Assembly (NCBI GenBank): GCA_947503145.1
Contig: CANNCP010000011.1
Span: 50,146 to 114,145, forward strand
Reading direction: 5' to 3'
From: an uncultured Roseovarius sp.
GTDB lineage: Bacteria; Pseudomonadota; Alphaproteobacteria; Rhodobacterales; Rhodobacteraceae
DNA length: 64,000 nucleotides
In this document: positions 18,525-27,396 of the stretch, one piece after another
Layout: the number at the start of each line of letters is the position of its first letter
How positions within the stretch are numbered: position 1 is the first letter of the stretch
Notes under the pieces: model-generated
What the model was told of the DNA's origin: nothing
The model's database searches: none
The model's input: the letters and a program-made list of their open reading frames with translations, nothing else
Translations under genes and position numbers: made by a program

Positions 18525-19417
18525 CACCGGACGAAGCCATTGAAACCGCGCGCGCGCTCGGCTGCTGGAGCGCGCCCTCCAACGTGACACCGCTGGATGG
18601 TGGCATCACCAATCACAACATCCGCGTGACGGATAAGGGCCGCGATTATGTGGTGCGTCTGGGCCAGGACATTCCCGAACACGGCATCCTGCGCTGGCAC
18701 GAACTGGCGCTCAGCCGCGCCGCCGAGGCCGCAAGGCTGTCGCCGGCGGTGCATTACCATGAACCCGGCGTTCTGGTGCTCGACTTCATCCCCAGCACGG
18801 CACTGACTGAGGAAGATCTGCACGATCCAGGCACGCTCATGGCTGCCACGGACCTGATCGCACGCCTGCATTGCCAGATGTCCGGCCACCTGCGCGGCCC
18901 GATCCTCAGTTTCTGGGTGTTCCATATCCTGCACGACTATGCCGCCACGCTGCTTGAGCGCGGCTCGCGCCATGCGCCTGCCCTGCCCGACCTGCTGGAG
19001 CAGGCGGCCTTGCTGGGACGCGCCGTGGGGCATGTGAAACTGGTGCTGGGACATAACGACCTGCTGCCCGCAAACCTGCTGCGCGCGACAGATGGTGCGC
19101 TCTGGGTGATCGACTGGGAATATGGCGGCTTCAATTCGCCGCTCTTCGATCTGGGTGGACTGGCCAGCAACTGTGGGCTCACCCGCGACGCCGAAGAGGC
19201 GATGCTGACGCGCTATCACGGTGCGCCCCCCGACGAGACGCTGTGGCGGCGCTACGATGCGATGAAATGCGCCTCGCTCTTGCGTGAAACGATGTGGTCG
19301 ATGATCTCCGAGATGACCTCGACCCTCGATTTCGACTACGGCGATTACACCGACAAGAACCTCGACCGATATGCAGGCGCCTATGCCGCCTTCACTGCCC
19401 AAGGATGCCAACCATGA
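18521..19417 (+). CDS. Choline/ethanolamine kinase-like phosphotransferase (APH fold), copy 2
   Basis: Kinase of 298 residues with the catalytic loop LGHNDLLPANLL and metal-binding IDWEYGGFNSPLFDLGGL, the LicA/choline kinase pattern. It differs clearly from the copy at 11725-12654, which has CHCD in place of GHND, so substrates or activities may differ. Its ATG overlaps the permease stop (ATGA) and its own stop overlaps the next flavoprotein start (ATGA). It is therefore made together with the transporter and the second demethylase, and could trap the imported amino alcohol by phosphorylation (inference). Confidence 0.82.
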   Translation: MTPDEAIETARALGCWSAPSNVTPLDGGITNHNIRVTDKGRDYVVRLGQDIPEHGILRWHELALSRAAEAARLSPAVHYHEPGVLVLDFIPSTALTEEDLHDPGTLMAATDLIARLHCQMSGHLRGPILSFWVFHILHDYAATLLERGSRHAPALPDLLEQAALLGRAVGHVKLVLGHNDLLPANLLRATDGALWVIDWEYGGFNSPLFDLGGLASNCGLTRDAEEAMLTRYHGAPPDETLWRRYDAMKCASLLRETMWSMISEMTSTLDFDYGDYTDKNLDRYAGAYAAFTAQGCQP

Positions 19418-21858
19418 GTGATTTTCCAACTTCGGCTCAGGCCGTCATCGTGGGTGGCGGCATTGTCGGCTGCTCCACCGCCTATCATCTCTGCCGTCTT
19501 GGCTGGGACGTGGTCCTGCTGGAGCGCAAGAAGCTGACATCGGGCACCACCTTTCACGCCGCCGGGCTGGTCGGGCAGTTAAGATCGTCCGCCAACATCA
19601 CGCAATTGCTGGGATATTCCGTCGATCTCTACAAGAATCTGGAGGCCGAAACCGGTCAGGCCACGGGCTGGAAGATGAACGGCGGCCTGCGCCTTGCTTG
19701 CAACGAAGAGCGCTGGACCGAGGTCAAGCGCCAGGCCACGACCGCGCATTCCTTCGGACTGGAGATGGAACTTCTGACGCCGAAAGAGGCACAGGACCTC
19801 TGGCCGCTGATGCAGGTGGACGACGTGATCGGCGCGGCCTTCATGCCCACCGACGGACAGGCCAACCCATCGGACATCACCTTGTCATTGGCCAAAGGCG
19901 CGCGCATGGGCGGCGCGCAGATATTCGAGGATACCAAAGTCACACGAGTGATCGTCGAGAAGGGTGTGATCAAGGGCGTCGAAACCGACAAGGGCCGCAT
20001 CGACTGCGGCGTGGTCATCGCCTGCTGCGGGCAATGGACTCGCAGCTTTGCCCAGACAGTGGGCGTCAACGTCCCGCTGGTATCGGTCGAGCACCAGTAT
20101 ATGGTCACCGAACAGATCGACGGCGTGACCTCAGACCTGCCCACGCTGCGCGACCCGGACCGCCTGACCTACTACAAGGAAGAAGTGGGCGGGTTGGTAA
20201 TGGGCGGTTATGAAAAGAACCCGATCATGTGGGCAAAAAACGGCATCCCCAAGGACTTCCACTACACCCTGCTAGACAGTAATTTCGATCATTTCGAACA
20301 GCTTATGGAGCTTTCTTTAGGTCGTGTCCCGGCACTGGAAACCGCCGGAATCAAGACGCTGACCAACGGACCAGAGAGCTTTACCCCCGATGGCAATTTC
20401 ATCCTGGGCGAGGCGCCGGAACTGCGCAACTTCTACGTCGGCGCGGGGTTCAACGCCTACGGGATTGCCGCCGGCGGTGGTGCCGGCATGGCACTGGCCG
20501 AATGGGTCGCCAATGGTGCGCCGCCCTATGACCTCTGGTCGGTCGATATCCGTCGTTTCGGCGCGCCGCATTTCGATACCGACTGGATCCGTGCGCGCAC
20601 CTACGAGGCATATGGCAAGCACTACACGATGGCCTGGCCCAATGAGGAACACGACAGCGGCCGCCCCTGCCGCAAATCGCCGCTCTACGAGATCCTCAAG
20701 GCCCAAGGCGCGGTCTTTGGCGAAAAGCTCGGCTGGGAACGGCCCAACTGGTTCGCAGATGTCAGTGCGGGCGAGGAACAGCACGATATCTACACGTTCG
20801 AGCGTCCGAACTGGCACAACGCGGTCGCGCAAGAGCATAAGGCGGCGCGCGAGGCGGCCGTGCTCTTTGACCAGACCTCATTTGCCAAATTCGTGCTCAA
20901 GGGCCCGGATGCCGAAGACGCGCTGAGCTGGATCGCCGCCAACGACGTGACCGGCCCCAAAGGCACGCTGACCTATACGCAGATGCTGAACGATCACGGC
21001 GGGATTGAATGCGATCTGACCGCCGTGCGCCGCGCCGAGGATGAATACTACATCGTCACCGGCACCGGCTTTGCCACGCATGATTTCGACCACATCGCGC
21101 GCAATATCCCCGAGGGTATGAACGCGCAACTCTTTGACGTGACATCGGCCTACGCGGTCCTGTCGCTCTTTGGCCCGCGGGCGCGCGACATCCTGCAATC
21201 GGTCACAAGAAGCGATGTGAGCGACGCCGTGTTTCCCTTTGGCACCGCGCAGACCATCGGCATTGCCGGCTGCCCGGTGAACGCGCTGCGCGTGACCTAT
21301 GTGGGCGAATTGGGCTGGGAACTGCATCTGCCGGTCGAATATGCCGTGACCGTCTACGAAGCACTGCACGAGGCTGGCGCGCCACATGGCCTGCGCAATG
21401 CCGGCTACCGGGCGCTGGAAACGCTGCGGCTGGAAAAGGGCTATCGTGCGTGGTCGTCCGATATCGGTCCCGACCACACCCCCGACGAGGCAGGGCTGGG
21501 TTGGGCGGTGAAGCTGAAGAAGAACACCGATTTCAAAGGCCGCGCGGCGATCGAGGCCCAGCGTTCCCGCGGCGTGACCAAGCGCATGACCACCTTCACC
21601 GCCGGTCCGGACGTGATCCTGTCGGGGCGCGAAACCATCTACCGCGACGGGGTGCGTGTCGGTTGGCTCAGCTCTGCAGGCTACGGCCATGCGCTGGGGC
21701 AATCCATCGGCATGGGCTATGTGCGCGATCCCGAAGGCGTCAGCCGCGACTATGTGCTGGAAGGCACCTATGAATTAGAGGTGGCGACCGACCGCGTTCC
21801 GGCCACCGCGCATCTGACGCCGCTCTATGATCCCGGCATGACAAAGGTAAAGTGCTGA
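19414..21858 (+). CDS. FAD-dependent oxidoreductase with GcvT domain (dimethylglycine/sarcosine dehydrogenase-like), copy 2
   Basis: Protein of 814 residues with the architecture of the copy at 9291: dinucleotide motif VIVGGGIVGCSTAYHL, FAD-attachment-like FHAAGLVGQLRSS, and a C-terminal GcvT folate-binding domain with a GELGWELHLP segment. It is expected to oxidatively demethylate an N-methylated amino compound and pass formaldehyde to tetrahydrofolate. The first ATG in frame that fits the family start is at 19414, overlapping the kinase stop by 4 bases. Two such paralogues in one locus fit successive demethylation steps. Confidence 0.88.
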   Translation: MSDFPTSAQAVIVGGGIVGCSTAYHLCRLGWDVVLLERKKLTSGTTFHAAGLVGQLRSSANITQLLGYSVDLYKNLEAETGQATGWKMNGGLRLACNEERWTEVKRQATTAHSFGLEMELLTPKEAQDLWPLMQVDDVIGAAFMPTDGQANPSDITLSLAKGARMGGAQIFEDTKVTRVIVEKGVIKGVETDKGRIDCGVVIACCGQWTRSFAQTVGVNVPLVSVEHQYMVTEQIDGVTSDLPTLRDPDRLTYYKEEVGGLVMGGYEKNPIMWAKNGIPKDFHYTLLDSNFDHFEQLMELSLGRVPALETAGIKTLTNGPESFTPDGNFILGEAPELRNFYVGAGFNAYGIAAGGGAGMALAEWVANGAPPYDLWSVDIRRFGAPHFDTDWIRARTYEAYGKHYTMAWPNEEHDSGRPCRKSPLYEILKAQGAVFGEKLGWERPNWFADVSAGEEQHDIYTFERPNWHNAVAQEHKAAREAAVLFDQTSFAKFVLKGPDAEDALSWIAANDVTGPKGTLTYTQMLNDHGGIECDLTAVRRAEDEYYIVTGTGFATHDFDHIARNIPEGMNAQLFDVTSAYAVLSLFGPRARDILQSVTRSDVSDAVFPFGTAQTIGIAGCPVNALRVTYVGELGWELHLPVEYAVTVYEALHEAGAPHGLRNAGYRALETLRLEKGYRAWSSDIGPDHTPDEAGLGWAVKLKKNTDFKGRAAIEAQRSRGVTKRMTTFTAGPDVILSGRETIYRDGVRVGWLSSAGYGHALGQSIGMGYVRDPEGVSRDYVLEGTYELEVATDRVPATAHLTPLYDPGMTKVKC

Positions 21859-21878
21859 GCGGCGCGCAGCCCCGAGAA

Positions 21879-21893
21879 CCGGCCTTCGGTCGG
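21879..21893. terminator. Weak hairpin between convergent genes
   Basis: CCGGC and GTCGG pair (one G-T) around CTTCG in the 45-base gap between the flavoprotein and the convergent cytochrome c gene. There is no T-run, so its role as a terminator is uncertain. Confidence 0.3.
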
Positions 21894-21903
21894 CGCGGTG
21901 GCG

Positions 21904-22383
21904 TTACTCTGATTTTTCTTCCATCACAGGCGGCTTCAGCGAATAAAGAAAGGCATAGATGTCTGCCGCTTCGTCTTCCTTGCGGACCTTGAAGGACATC
22001 TTGCTGCGGGCCTTGCTGTCATCCAGCGTCTCGCGCAGCCAGCCGGTGGGGTCCTGAACGTAGCTCATAAATGTTGCCTCGTCCCAGACGAGGTCTTCAT
22101 CGGCGACTTCTGCCATAGATTTGCCATAGCGGAAGTCTTCATTCGAGCCGATTTCGCGCCCGGCGATGCCGTAGAGGTTCGGACCGGTACGGGCATTGCG
22201 ACCGGCCAGCACTTCGCCCTCATCATTCTTGACGACGTGGCAGGCCATGCACTGACGGTCAAACAGGGTTCCTCCGGCTTCAGCATCGCCCGAGGGCGCC
22301 ATCATTTCAGCGGTCTCATGGCTATCGGCAAAGGCTGGCGCGGCCAGCATAAGCACGGCGGCTGTGGCTAAGAGCTTGTTCAT
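21904..22383 (-). CDS. Periplasmic c-type cytochrome (cytochrome c550/c2-like)
   Basis: Monoheme cytochrome c of 159 residues. Residues 1-18 form a signal peptide (ending AAPAFA) and the heme-binding motif CMACH follows a short acidic linker. The distal Met ligand is probably in the KARSKMSFKV segment. The chain is somewhat longer than cytochrome c2 because of an acidic N-terminal spacer and a Lys/Glu-rich C-terminus. The start at 22383 is preceded by a GGAGGATAC-like site. It probably carries electrons between periplasmic dehydrogenases and an oxidase; no partner gene is adjacent. Confidence 0.85.
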   Translation of the reverse strand: MNKLLATAAVLMLAAPAFADSHETAEMMAPSGDAEAGGTLFDRQCMACHVVKNDEGEVLAGRNARTGPNLYGIAGREIGSNEDFRYGKSMAEVADEDLVWDEATFMSYVQDPTGWLRETLDDSKARSKMSFKVRKEDEAADIYAFLYSLKPPVMEEKSE

Positions 22384-22828
22384 GTATCCTCCAGGGGGTT
22401 GGGCGTTCATGGCATTCCAGCTTGGTTGCGGTATCACTAAGGCGTCTCGCGAAAATCCTGCATCACAGTTTTTTGCAAAACGCTTGGGCAGGCAAGATGC
22501 AGCATGGCCTGTCAATGTTATGGGCGCTTTGTTATGGGCGCCTCTGTGAAAAAGTAGTTTGCCGCCTACTCATTTCCAGCCCACCTCACGAAAAATTGCG
22601 CAGCACCCGCTCGTAGTTACCGCCCCCGGCCCCCTTGGGTGGTTGGATTTGCCGTTGCGCCTGAACCGGACCTGCACAAGCATTCCCTTGGGGCTGCCAA
22701 CCCCAAACTGCCTGATTTGCACCCATTTCACGATGCGCAGACCATAGGGCTAAAAATGTCTGGCTTTTGCCTTGAAACAATTTACCGTTTGGTAAAAACA
22801 ATACCTTAACAACGGAGAGGATATATCA
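22384..22828. other. Intergenic region between cytochrome c and BMP transporter genes
   Basis: This 445-base divergent gap has no protein-like frame that can be supported. The only clear signal is the palindrome at 22781-22796 close to the BMP transporter start, listed separately. Confidence 0.5.
22781..22796. promoter_or_regulatory. RutR-like palindromic operator upstream of the BMP transporter/cytosine deaminase operon
   Basis: TTTACC and GGTAAA form a perfect inverted repeat around GTTT, 33 bases before the ATG of the BMP binding protein. It fits the pattern TTnACCnnnnGGTnAA and so resembles the known RutR operator TTGACCANNTGGTCAA, which controls pyrimidine genes. An operon ending in a cytosine deaminase fits a pyrimidine-responsive TetR-family regulator. 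The regulator itself is not in the window. Confidence 0.5.
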
Positions 22829-23860
22829 ATGACCCAGCACGATAAACGGTCAGGCAGCCTGACGCGGCGGCGTTTTTTGACCACTGTAGCCGGCAGCGCA
22901 TTGGCCACTGCAGCCGCACTCAGCCCCGGCCGGGTGATGGCGGCGGAGCCGATCAAGACCGCCGGCGTCTATACCGTGCCTGTCGAACAGCAATGGGTCA
23001 GCCGTATTCACAAGGCCGCGCTGACCGCCCAGGAACGGGGCGATATCGACTACACCTATTCTGAAAATGTCAGCAACACCGACTATGCCCGCGTCATGCG
23101 CGAATATGCCGAGAGCGGTTATAAACTGATCATGGGCGAGATTTTTGCAGTCGAAGCGGAAGCCCGCGAAGTGGCCGCCGAATACCCGGAAATCGCGTTC
23201 TTGATGGGCTCCAGTTTTAAACCCGATGATGCGCTGGCAAACATGGCGGTGTTTGACAACTACATCCAGGATGCCTCCTATCTCAGCGGCATCATCGCAG
23301 GCGCCATGACCGAGACCGGCAGCATCGGCATGGTTGGCGGCTTCCCGATCCCCGAGGTGAACCGCCTGATGCATGCCTTCATGGCAGGCGTCAAGGAAAC
23401 CCGCCCCGATGCAGCATTCCAGGTCAGCTTCATCGGCTCGTGGTTCGATCCGCCCAAGGCCAAGGAAACTGCCTTTGCGATGATCGAAGGTGGCGCGGAC
23501 CTGCTCTATGCCGAACGCTTCGGCGTGTCTGATGCGGCGCAGGAAAAGGGCGTGCTGGCCATCGGCAACGTGATCGACACACAGGCCGACTACCCCGAAA
23601 CCGTTGTCGCTTCGGCGATCTGGCATTTCGAGCCGACCCTCGACAAGGCAATCCAGGAGGTCAGGAACGGCACGTTCAAGGCGGCTGACTACGGCGTCTA
23701 CTCGTTCATGAAGAACAGCGGCAGCTCGCTGGCGCCGCTTGGCACATTTGACGGCAAGGTACCGCAAGCCGCGCTCGATCTGGTTGAGAAACGCAAAGGC
23801 GAGATCCTCTCGGGCGACTTTGTCACCGTGATCGACGATTCCGAACCAAAGTCGATGTAA
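22829..23860 (+). CDS. BMP-family ABC transporter substrate-binding protein, Tat-exported
   Basis: Binding protein of 343 residues of the basic membrane protein (PnrA/Med) family, whose members bind nucleosides or related bases. The N-terminus carries a twin-arginine signal (LTRRRFLTTVAG) and an AMA/AEP cleavage region near residue 36, so it should be exported folded. GGAGAGGATATATCA precedes the ATG. The ATPase starts on the base after its stop codon. The cytosine deaminase ending the operon suggests a pyrimidine-type ligand. Confidence 0.88.
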   Translation: MTQHDKRSGSLTRRRFLTTVAGSALATAAALSPGRVMAAEPIKTAGVYTVPVEQQWVSRIHKAALTAQERGDIDYTYSENVSNTDYARVMREYAESGYKLIMGEIFAVEAEAREVAAEYPEIAFLMGSSFKPDDALANMAVFDNYIQDASYLSGIIAGAMTETGSIGMVGGFPIPEVNRLMHAFMAGVKETRPDAAFQVSFIGSWFDPPKAKETAFAMIEGGADLLYAERFGVSDAAQEKGVLAIGNVIDTQADYPETVVASAIWHFEPTLDKAIQEVRNGTFKAADYGVYSFMKNSGSSLAPLGTFDGKVPQAALDLVEKRKGEILSGDFVTVIDDSEPKSM

Positions 23861-25408
23861 ATGACCGCCAAATCAGAGGCGCAGGTTGTCCTGCGCCTCA
23901 ATTCAATCACCAAGACATTCGGCGCGCTCACTGCCAACGATGCCGTCAGCCTCAGCCTGCACAAGGGAGAGGTGATCGCCCTGCTGGGTGAAAACGGCGC
24001 GGGCAAGACCACGCTGATGAACATCCTGTTTGGCCAGTACACCGCCGATTCAGGGACGGTCGAGGTCATGGGCCGCACCCTGCCCCCCGGCAATCCGCGC
24101 GCCGCGCTCGATGCGGGCGTCGGCATGGTGCATCAACATTTCACGCTGGCCGAAGGCATGACGGTGCTGGAGAACGTAACCCTTGGCACCCGGTCGCTGT
24201 GGTCGCTGGGCATGGACCGCGCGGCGGCGCGGGCGCGCATTGCCCGGTTGGCGGCGGATTTTCGGCTGAGCGTCAACCCGGATGCCCGCGTCGGGGCGCT
24301 GACGGTGGGCGAACGCCAGCGGGTCGAGATCCTCAAGGCGCTCTACCGCGACGCGCGTATCCTCATCCTCGATGAACCCACCGCCGTCCTGACCCCGCAG
24401 GAGACCGACGACCTGTTCGAGACACTGCGAAAGGCCGTGGCGCTCGGGCTGTCGATCGTCTTTATCTCGCACAAGCTGCACGAGGTCATGGCAATCTCTG
24501 ACCGGGTTCTCATCCTGCGTCATGGCAAGCTGGTGCACGAAGGACGTACCGCAGACACCGACCGACACGATCTGGCCGCGCGCATGGTCGGCAGCGAAGT
24601 GGCCGCCCCCAAGGTCGCTTTGGGCGTGCCCGGCCCCGCGCTGATGCGGCTGGATGCTGTCTCTACCCCCGACATAGGCAACGCGCCCGGCCTGAAATCC
24701 CTGACGCTCGACTTGCGGGCAGGCCAGATCACCGGGCTTGCGGGCGTGTCGGGCAATGGGCAGGCAGCGCTCGCCGGTCTTATCGGCGGTCGGCGCAGCC
24801 CGGCTTCGGGCACGCTGATGCTGAACGGTGAGACACCTCCACACTGGTCGCCGCGCACCGCAGTGCATAACGGCATTGCCCGCATCCCCGAAGACCGGCA
24901 CAAGACCGGCACGATCGCCGATTTCAACCTCACGGAAAACGCCATCCTCGAATGCTACACCGACCCGCCCCATTCCACCCGCGGCTGGATGCACTGGCAG
25001 CGCGCCGAAGAATTCACCCAGGAAATCATCACAAAATATGACGTTCGTTGCCCCGGCCCCACAACGCGCATCCGCCTGCTGTCGGGGGGTAACATGCAAA
25101 AACTGATCCTCGGCCGCGTGCTGGAGGCCAGCCCGCACATCATCCTCGCCAATCAGCCGGTGCGCGGCCTCGATATTGGCGCGGTCAACTATGTGCACGA
25201 GCGTCTGCTGGAGGCGCGCGACCGCGGCGCCGCGGTATTGCTGATCTCCGAAGACCTTGACGAGATCATGGCGCTGTCCGACGTTATTCACGTGATTTCC
25301 GAAGGTCGCCTGTCGCCCGCCTTTGCCCGTGGCAGCATGACACCCGCAGAGCTGGGTGTGTGGATGGCCGGCCACGGCTTTGAGACGGAGCGCGCGCATG
25401 CGTCTTGA
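23861..25408 (+). CDS. ABC transporter ATP-binding protein, duplicated domains (NupA/BmpB-like)
   Basis: ATPase of 515 residues with two nucleotide-binding domains. Domain 1 (about residues 8-240) has Walker A GENGAGKTT, signature-like LTVGERQRVE and Walker B ILILDEPTA. Domain 2 has a degenerate Walker A (GVSGNGQAAL), signature LLSGGNMQKL and IILANQPVRG where Walker B is expected. This asymmetry is usual for sugar- and nucleoside-type importers. The gene overlaps the next permease gene by 11 bases. Confidence 0.93.
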   Translation: MTAKSEAQVVLRLNSITKTFGALTANDAVSLSLHKGEVIALLGENGAGKTTLMNILFGQYTADSGTVEVMGRTLPPGNPRAALDAGVGMVHQHFTLAEGMTVLENVTLGTRSLWSLGMDRAAARARIARLAADFRLSVNPDARVGALTVGERQRVEILKALYRDARILILDEPTAVLTPQETDDLFETLRKAVALGLSIVFISHKLHEVMAISDRVLILRHGKLVHEGRTADTDRHDLAARMVGSEVAAPKVALGVPGPALMRLDAVSTPDIGNAPGLKSLTLDLRAGQITGLAGVSGNGQAALAGLIGGRRSPASGTLMLNGETPPHWSPRTAVHNGIARIPEDRHKTGTIADFNLTENAILECYTDPPHSTRGWMHWQRAEEFTQEIITKYDVRCPGPTTRIRLLSGGNMQKLILGRVLEASPHIILANQPVRGLDIGAVNYVHERLLEARDRGAAVLLISEDLDEIMALSDVIHVISEGRLSPAFARGSMTPAELGVWMAGHGFETERAHAS

Positions 25409-26447
25409 ACCCATTGCCAATCCCGGCATTGCACGCACGCTGATCCCGCCTGCGCTGGCCATTGCCACCACCGTGGTGATCGCGTCGCTTCTGGCGATGA
25501 TCGCGGGCGCAAACCCGTTTGGCGTGCTGGGCCTGATCCTCAAGGGCGCGGCGGGCAGCAAGTTTGCCCTGCTGGAAACGCTCAACCGCGCGACGCCGCT
25601 CATTTTCACCGGCCTCTCTGTCGCCGTGGCCTTTCGCGCCAGGCTATGGAACATCGGGGCCGAAGCGCAGCTTTATGCCGGTGCGCTGGTTGTCGCAGTT
25701 CTTGGCACGGGGATGCTGCAATGGCCACCCGGCCTGCTGCTGCCCGGCCTCGCGATCCTTGCCATGATCGCGGGCGCGCTGGTCCTGCTGATCCCTGCGC
25801 TGCTCAAGGTCCGGTTCGGTGTCGATGAAGTGGTCACGACGCTACTGTTCAATTTCATCTTCCTGCTGTTCGTGTCGATGCTGCTGGAAGGCGCGTTAAA
25901 GGACCCGATGGGCATGGGCTGGCCCAAATCCGCACGACTCATCCCCGAGGCGCGCCTGCCCCGGATCATCGACGGGCTGCGCCTGCATTGGGGGTTTGGT
26001 CTGGCGCTGATTTCAGCCGTCGTGATCTGGATCATCCAGGCCCGCACCACGCTGGGCTACGAGATACGCGCCGTCGGGCTGAACCGCAATGCGGCCAGTT
26101 TTGCCGGCATCCCGGTGAACCGGGTGCTGATCAAGACCGCGTTGCTGTCGGGGGGCCTTGCCGCGCTGGCGGGTTATTCCGAGGTCGCCGGGTTGAAGGG
26201 GTCGCTCACGCTCGATCTCAGTCCGGGCTTTGGCTACACCGGCATCATCGTGGCGATGCTGGCCCTGCTCAATCCGCTGGCCGTGATTGCCGCCGCCCTT
26301 TTTGTCGCGGGCATCTTTGTCGGGGCCGACAGCATGAGCCGCGCCGTGGGCGTACCCACCTATCTGGCCGATATCATGCTGGCCACAGCCCTGTTGCTGA
26401 TGGTGCTGGCGATCCTGCTGACCCGCTTTCGCGTGGTAAGGGAGTAG
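25398..26447 (+). CDS. BMP/Nup-type ABC transporter permease 1
   Basis: Integral membrane protein of 349 residues of the RbsC/NupB-type permease family, with about nine hydrophobic helices. The segments FTGLSVAVAFRARLWNIGAEAQ and VGLNRNAASFAGIPVNRVLI are family hallmarks, the latter in the cytoplasmic coupling region. The start at 25398 (MRLEPIANPG) lies inside the end of the ATPase gene. It pairs with the permease at 26452 to form the channel. Confidence 0.92.
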   Translation: MRLEPIANPGIARTLIPPALAIATTVVIASLLAMIAGANPFGVLGLILKGAAGSKFALLETLNRATPLIFTGLSVAVAFRARLWNIGAEAQLYAGALVVAVLGTGMLQWPPGLLLPGLAILAMIAGALVLLIPALLKVRFGVDEVVTTLLFNFIFLLFVSMLLEGALKDPMGMGWPKSARLIPEARLPRIIDGLRLHWGFGLALISAVVIWIIQARTTLGYEIRAVGLNRNAASFAGIPVNRVLIKTALLSGGLAALAGYSEVAGLKGSLTLDLSPGFGYTGIIVAMLALLNPLAVIAAALFVAGIFVGADSMSRAVGVPTYLADIMLATALLLMVLAILLTRFRVVRE

Positions 26448-26451
26448 CGCC

Positions 26452-27396
26452 ATGGACCTGTTCGATATTCTGCTCTCGGCCAGTTTCTGGACCGCCGCGA
26501 TCCGCATCGCCTCGCCGCTGATATTCGCCACGCTGGGCGAACTGATCTGCGAACGCGCGGGCATCCTCAACCTCGGGATCGAAGGTATCATGGTCGCGGG
26601 CGCCTTTGCCGGCTGGATGGCGGTCTATTCCGGTGTGGACCTGTGGACCGGGGTTGCGGTCGCCTTTGTGGTCGGCGCCGCCTTCGGCCTCATCCACGGC
26701 GTGCTGACCGTGCCCTTTGGCCTGTCGCAGCATGTGGTCGGCCTGGGTGTCACGCTGTTGGCCACGTCGCTGACCTACTACGCCTACCGTCTGGCCCTGC
26801 CCGAAGTGACCAGCCCGCCCAAGATCGACGCATTCCAGCCCTACGAGGTGCCGCTGCTGTCAGATATTCCGCTGATCGGTCCTGCGCTGTTTGCCCAGAC
26901 GCCGCTGACCTATCTCGCCTTCGCGCTGGTGGCAGTCGTCTCGCTGGTGCTCTACCGCACACCATTGGGCCTTGCCTTGCGGGCGGCGGGTGAAAACCCG
27001 GCGGCGGTCGCGGCACAAGGGCTGTCGGTCACGGGGTTGCGCGTGGGTGCAGTCGCCGTCGGCAGCGGGCTGATGGCGGTGGGTGGCGCGTTCCTGACCA
27101 TGTCCGCCTTTGACAGCTTTTTCTTCGAGATGGTCAACGGGCGCGGCTGGATCTGCATCGCGCTGGTGGTCTTTGGCGCGTGGCGACCGGGCAAGGCACT
27201 GCTGGGCGCAATCCTGTTTGCCGCCTTCGACGCGCTGCAAATCCGCATCCAGCAAACGCCGCTGGGGGCCAATGTGCCCTATCAGGTCTTTCTGATGATG
27301 CCTTATTTCCTCAGCATACTGGCACTTATCGTCATGTCGCGCCGCGCCGAAGTGCCCGCAGCACTCATGGTGCCATTCAACAAGGGAGAACGCTGA
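26452..27396 (+). CDS. BMP/Nup-type ABC transporter permease 2
   Basis: Membrane protein of 314 residues, the NupC-like partner permease, with the family segment CERAGILNLGIEGIMVAGAF near residue 40 and the coupling region LRAAGENPAAVAAQGLSV. It begins 4 bases after permease 1 and its TGA overlaps the deaminase ATG (TGATG), so import and deamination genes are coupled. Confidence 0.93.
   Translation: MDLFDILLSASFWTAAIRIASPLIFATLGELICERAGILNLGIEGIMVAGAFAGWMAVYSGVDLWTGVAVAFVVGAAFGLIHGVLTVPFGLSQHVVGLGVTLLATSLTYYAYRLALPEVTSPPKIDAFQPYEVPLLSDIPLIGPALFAQTPLTYLAFALVAVVSLVLYRTPLGLALRAAGENPAAVAAQGLSVTGLRVGAVAVGSGLMAVGGAFLTMSAFDSFFFEMVNGRGWICIALVVFGAWRPGKALLGAILFAAFDALQIRIQQTPLGANVPYQVFLMMPYFLSILALIVMSRRAEVPAALMVPFNKGER

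Noticed and set aside
16299..18590. A 763-codon minus-strand frame rich in Arg and His
   Set aside because: It is antisense to the betaine permease and ATPase genes; high-GC codon bias leaves this frame open without protein-like content.
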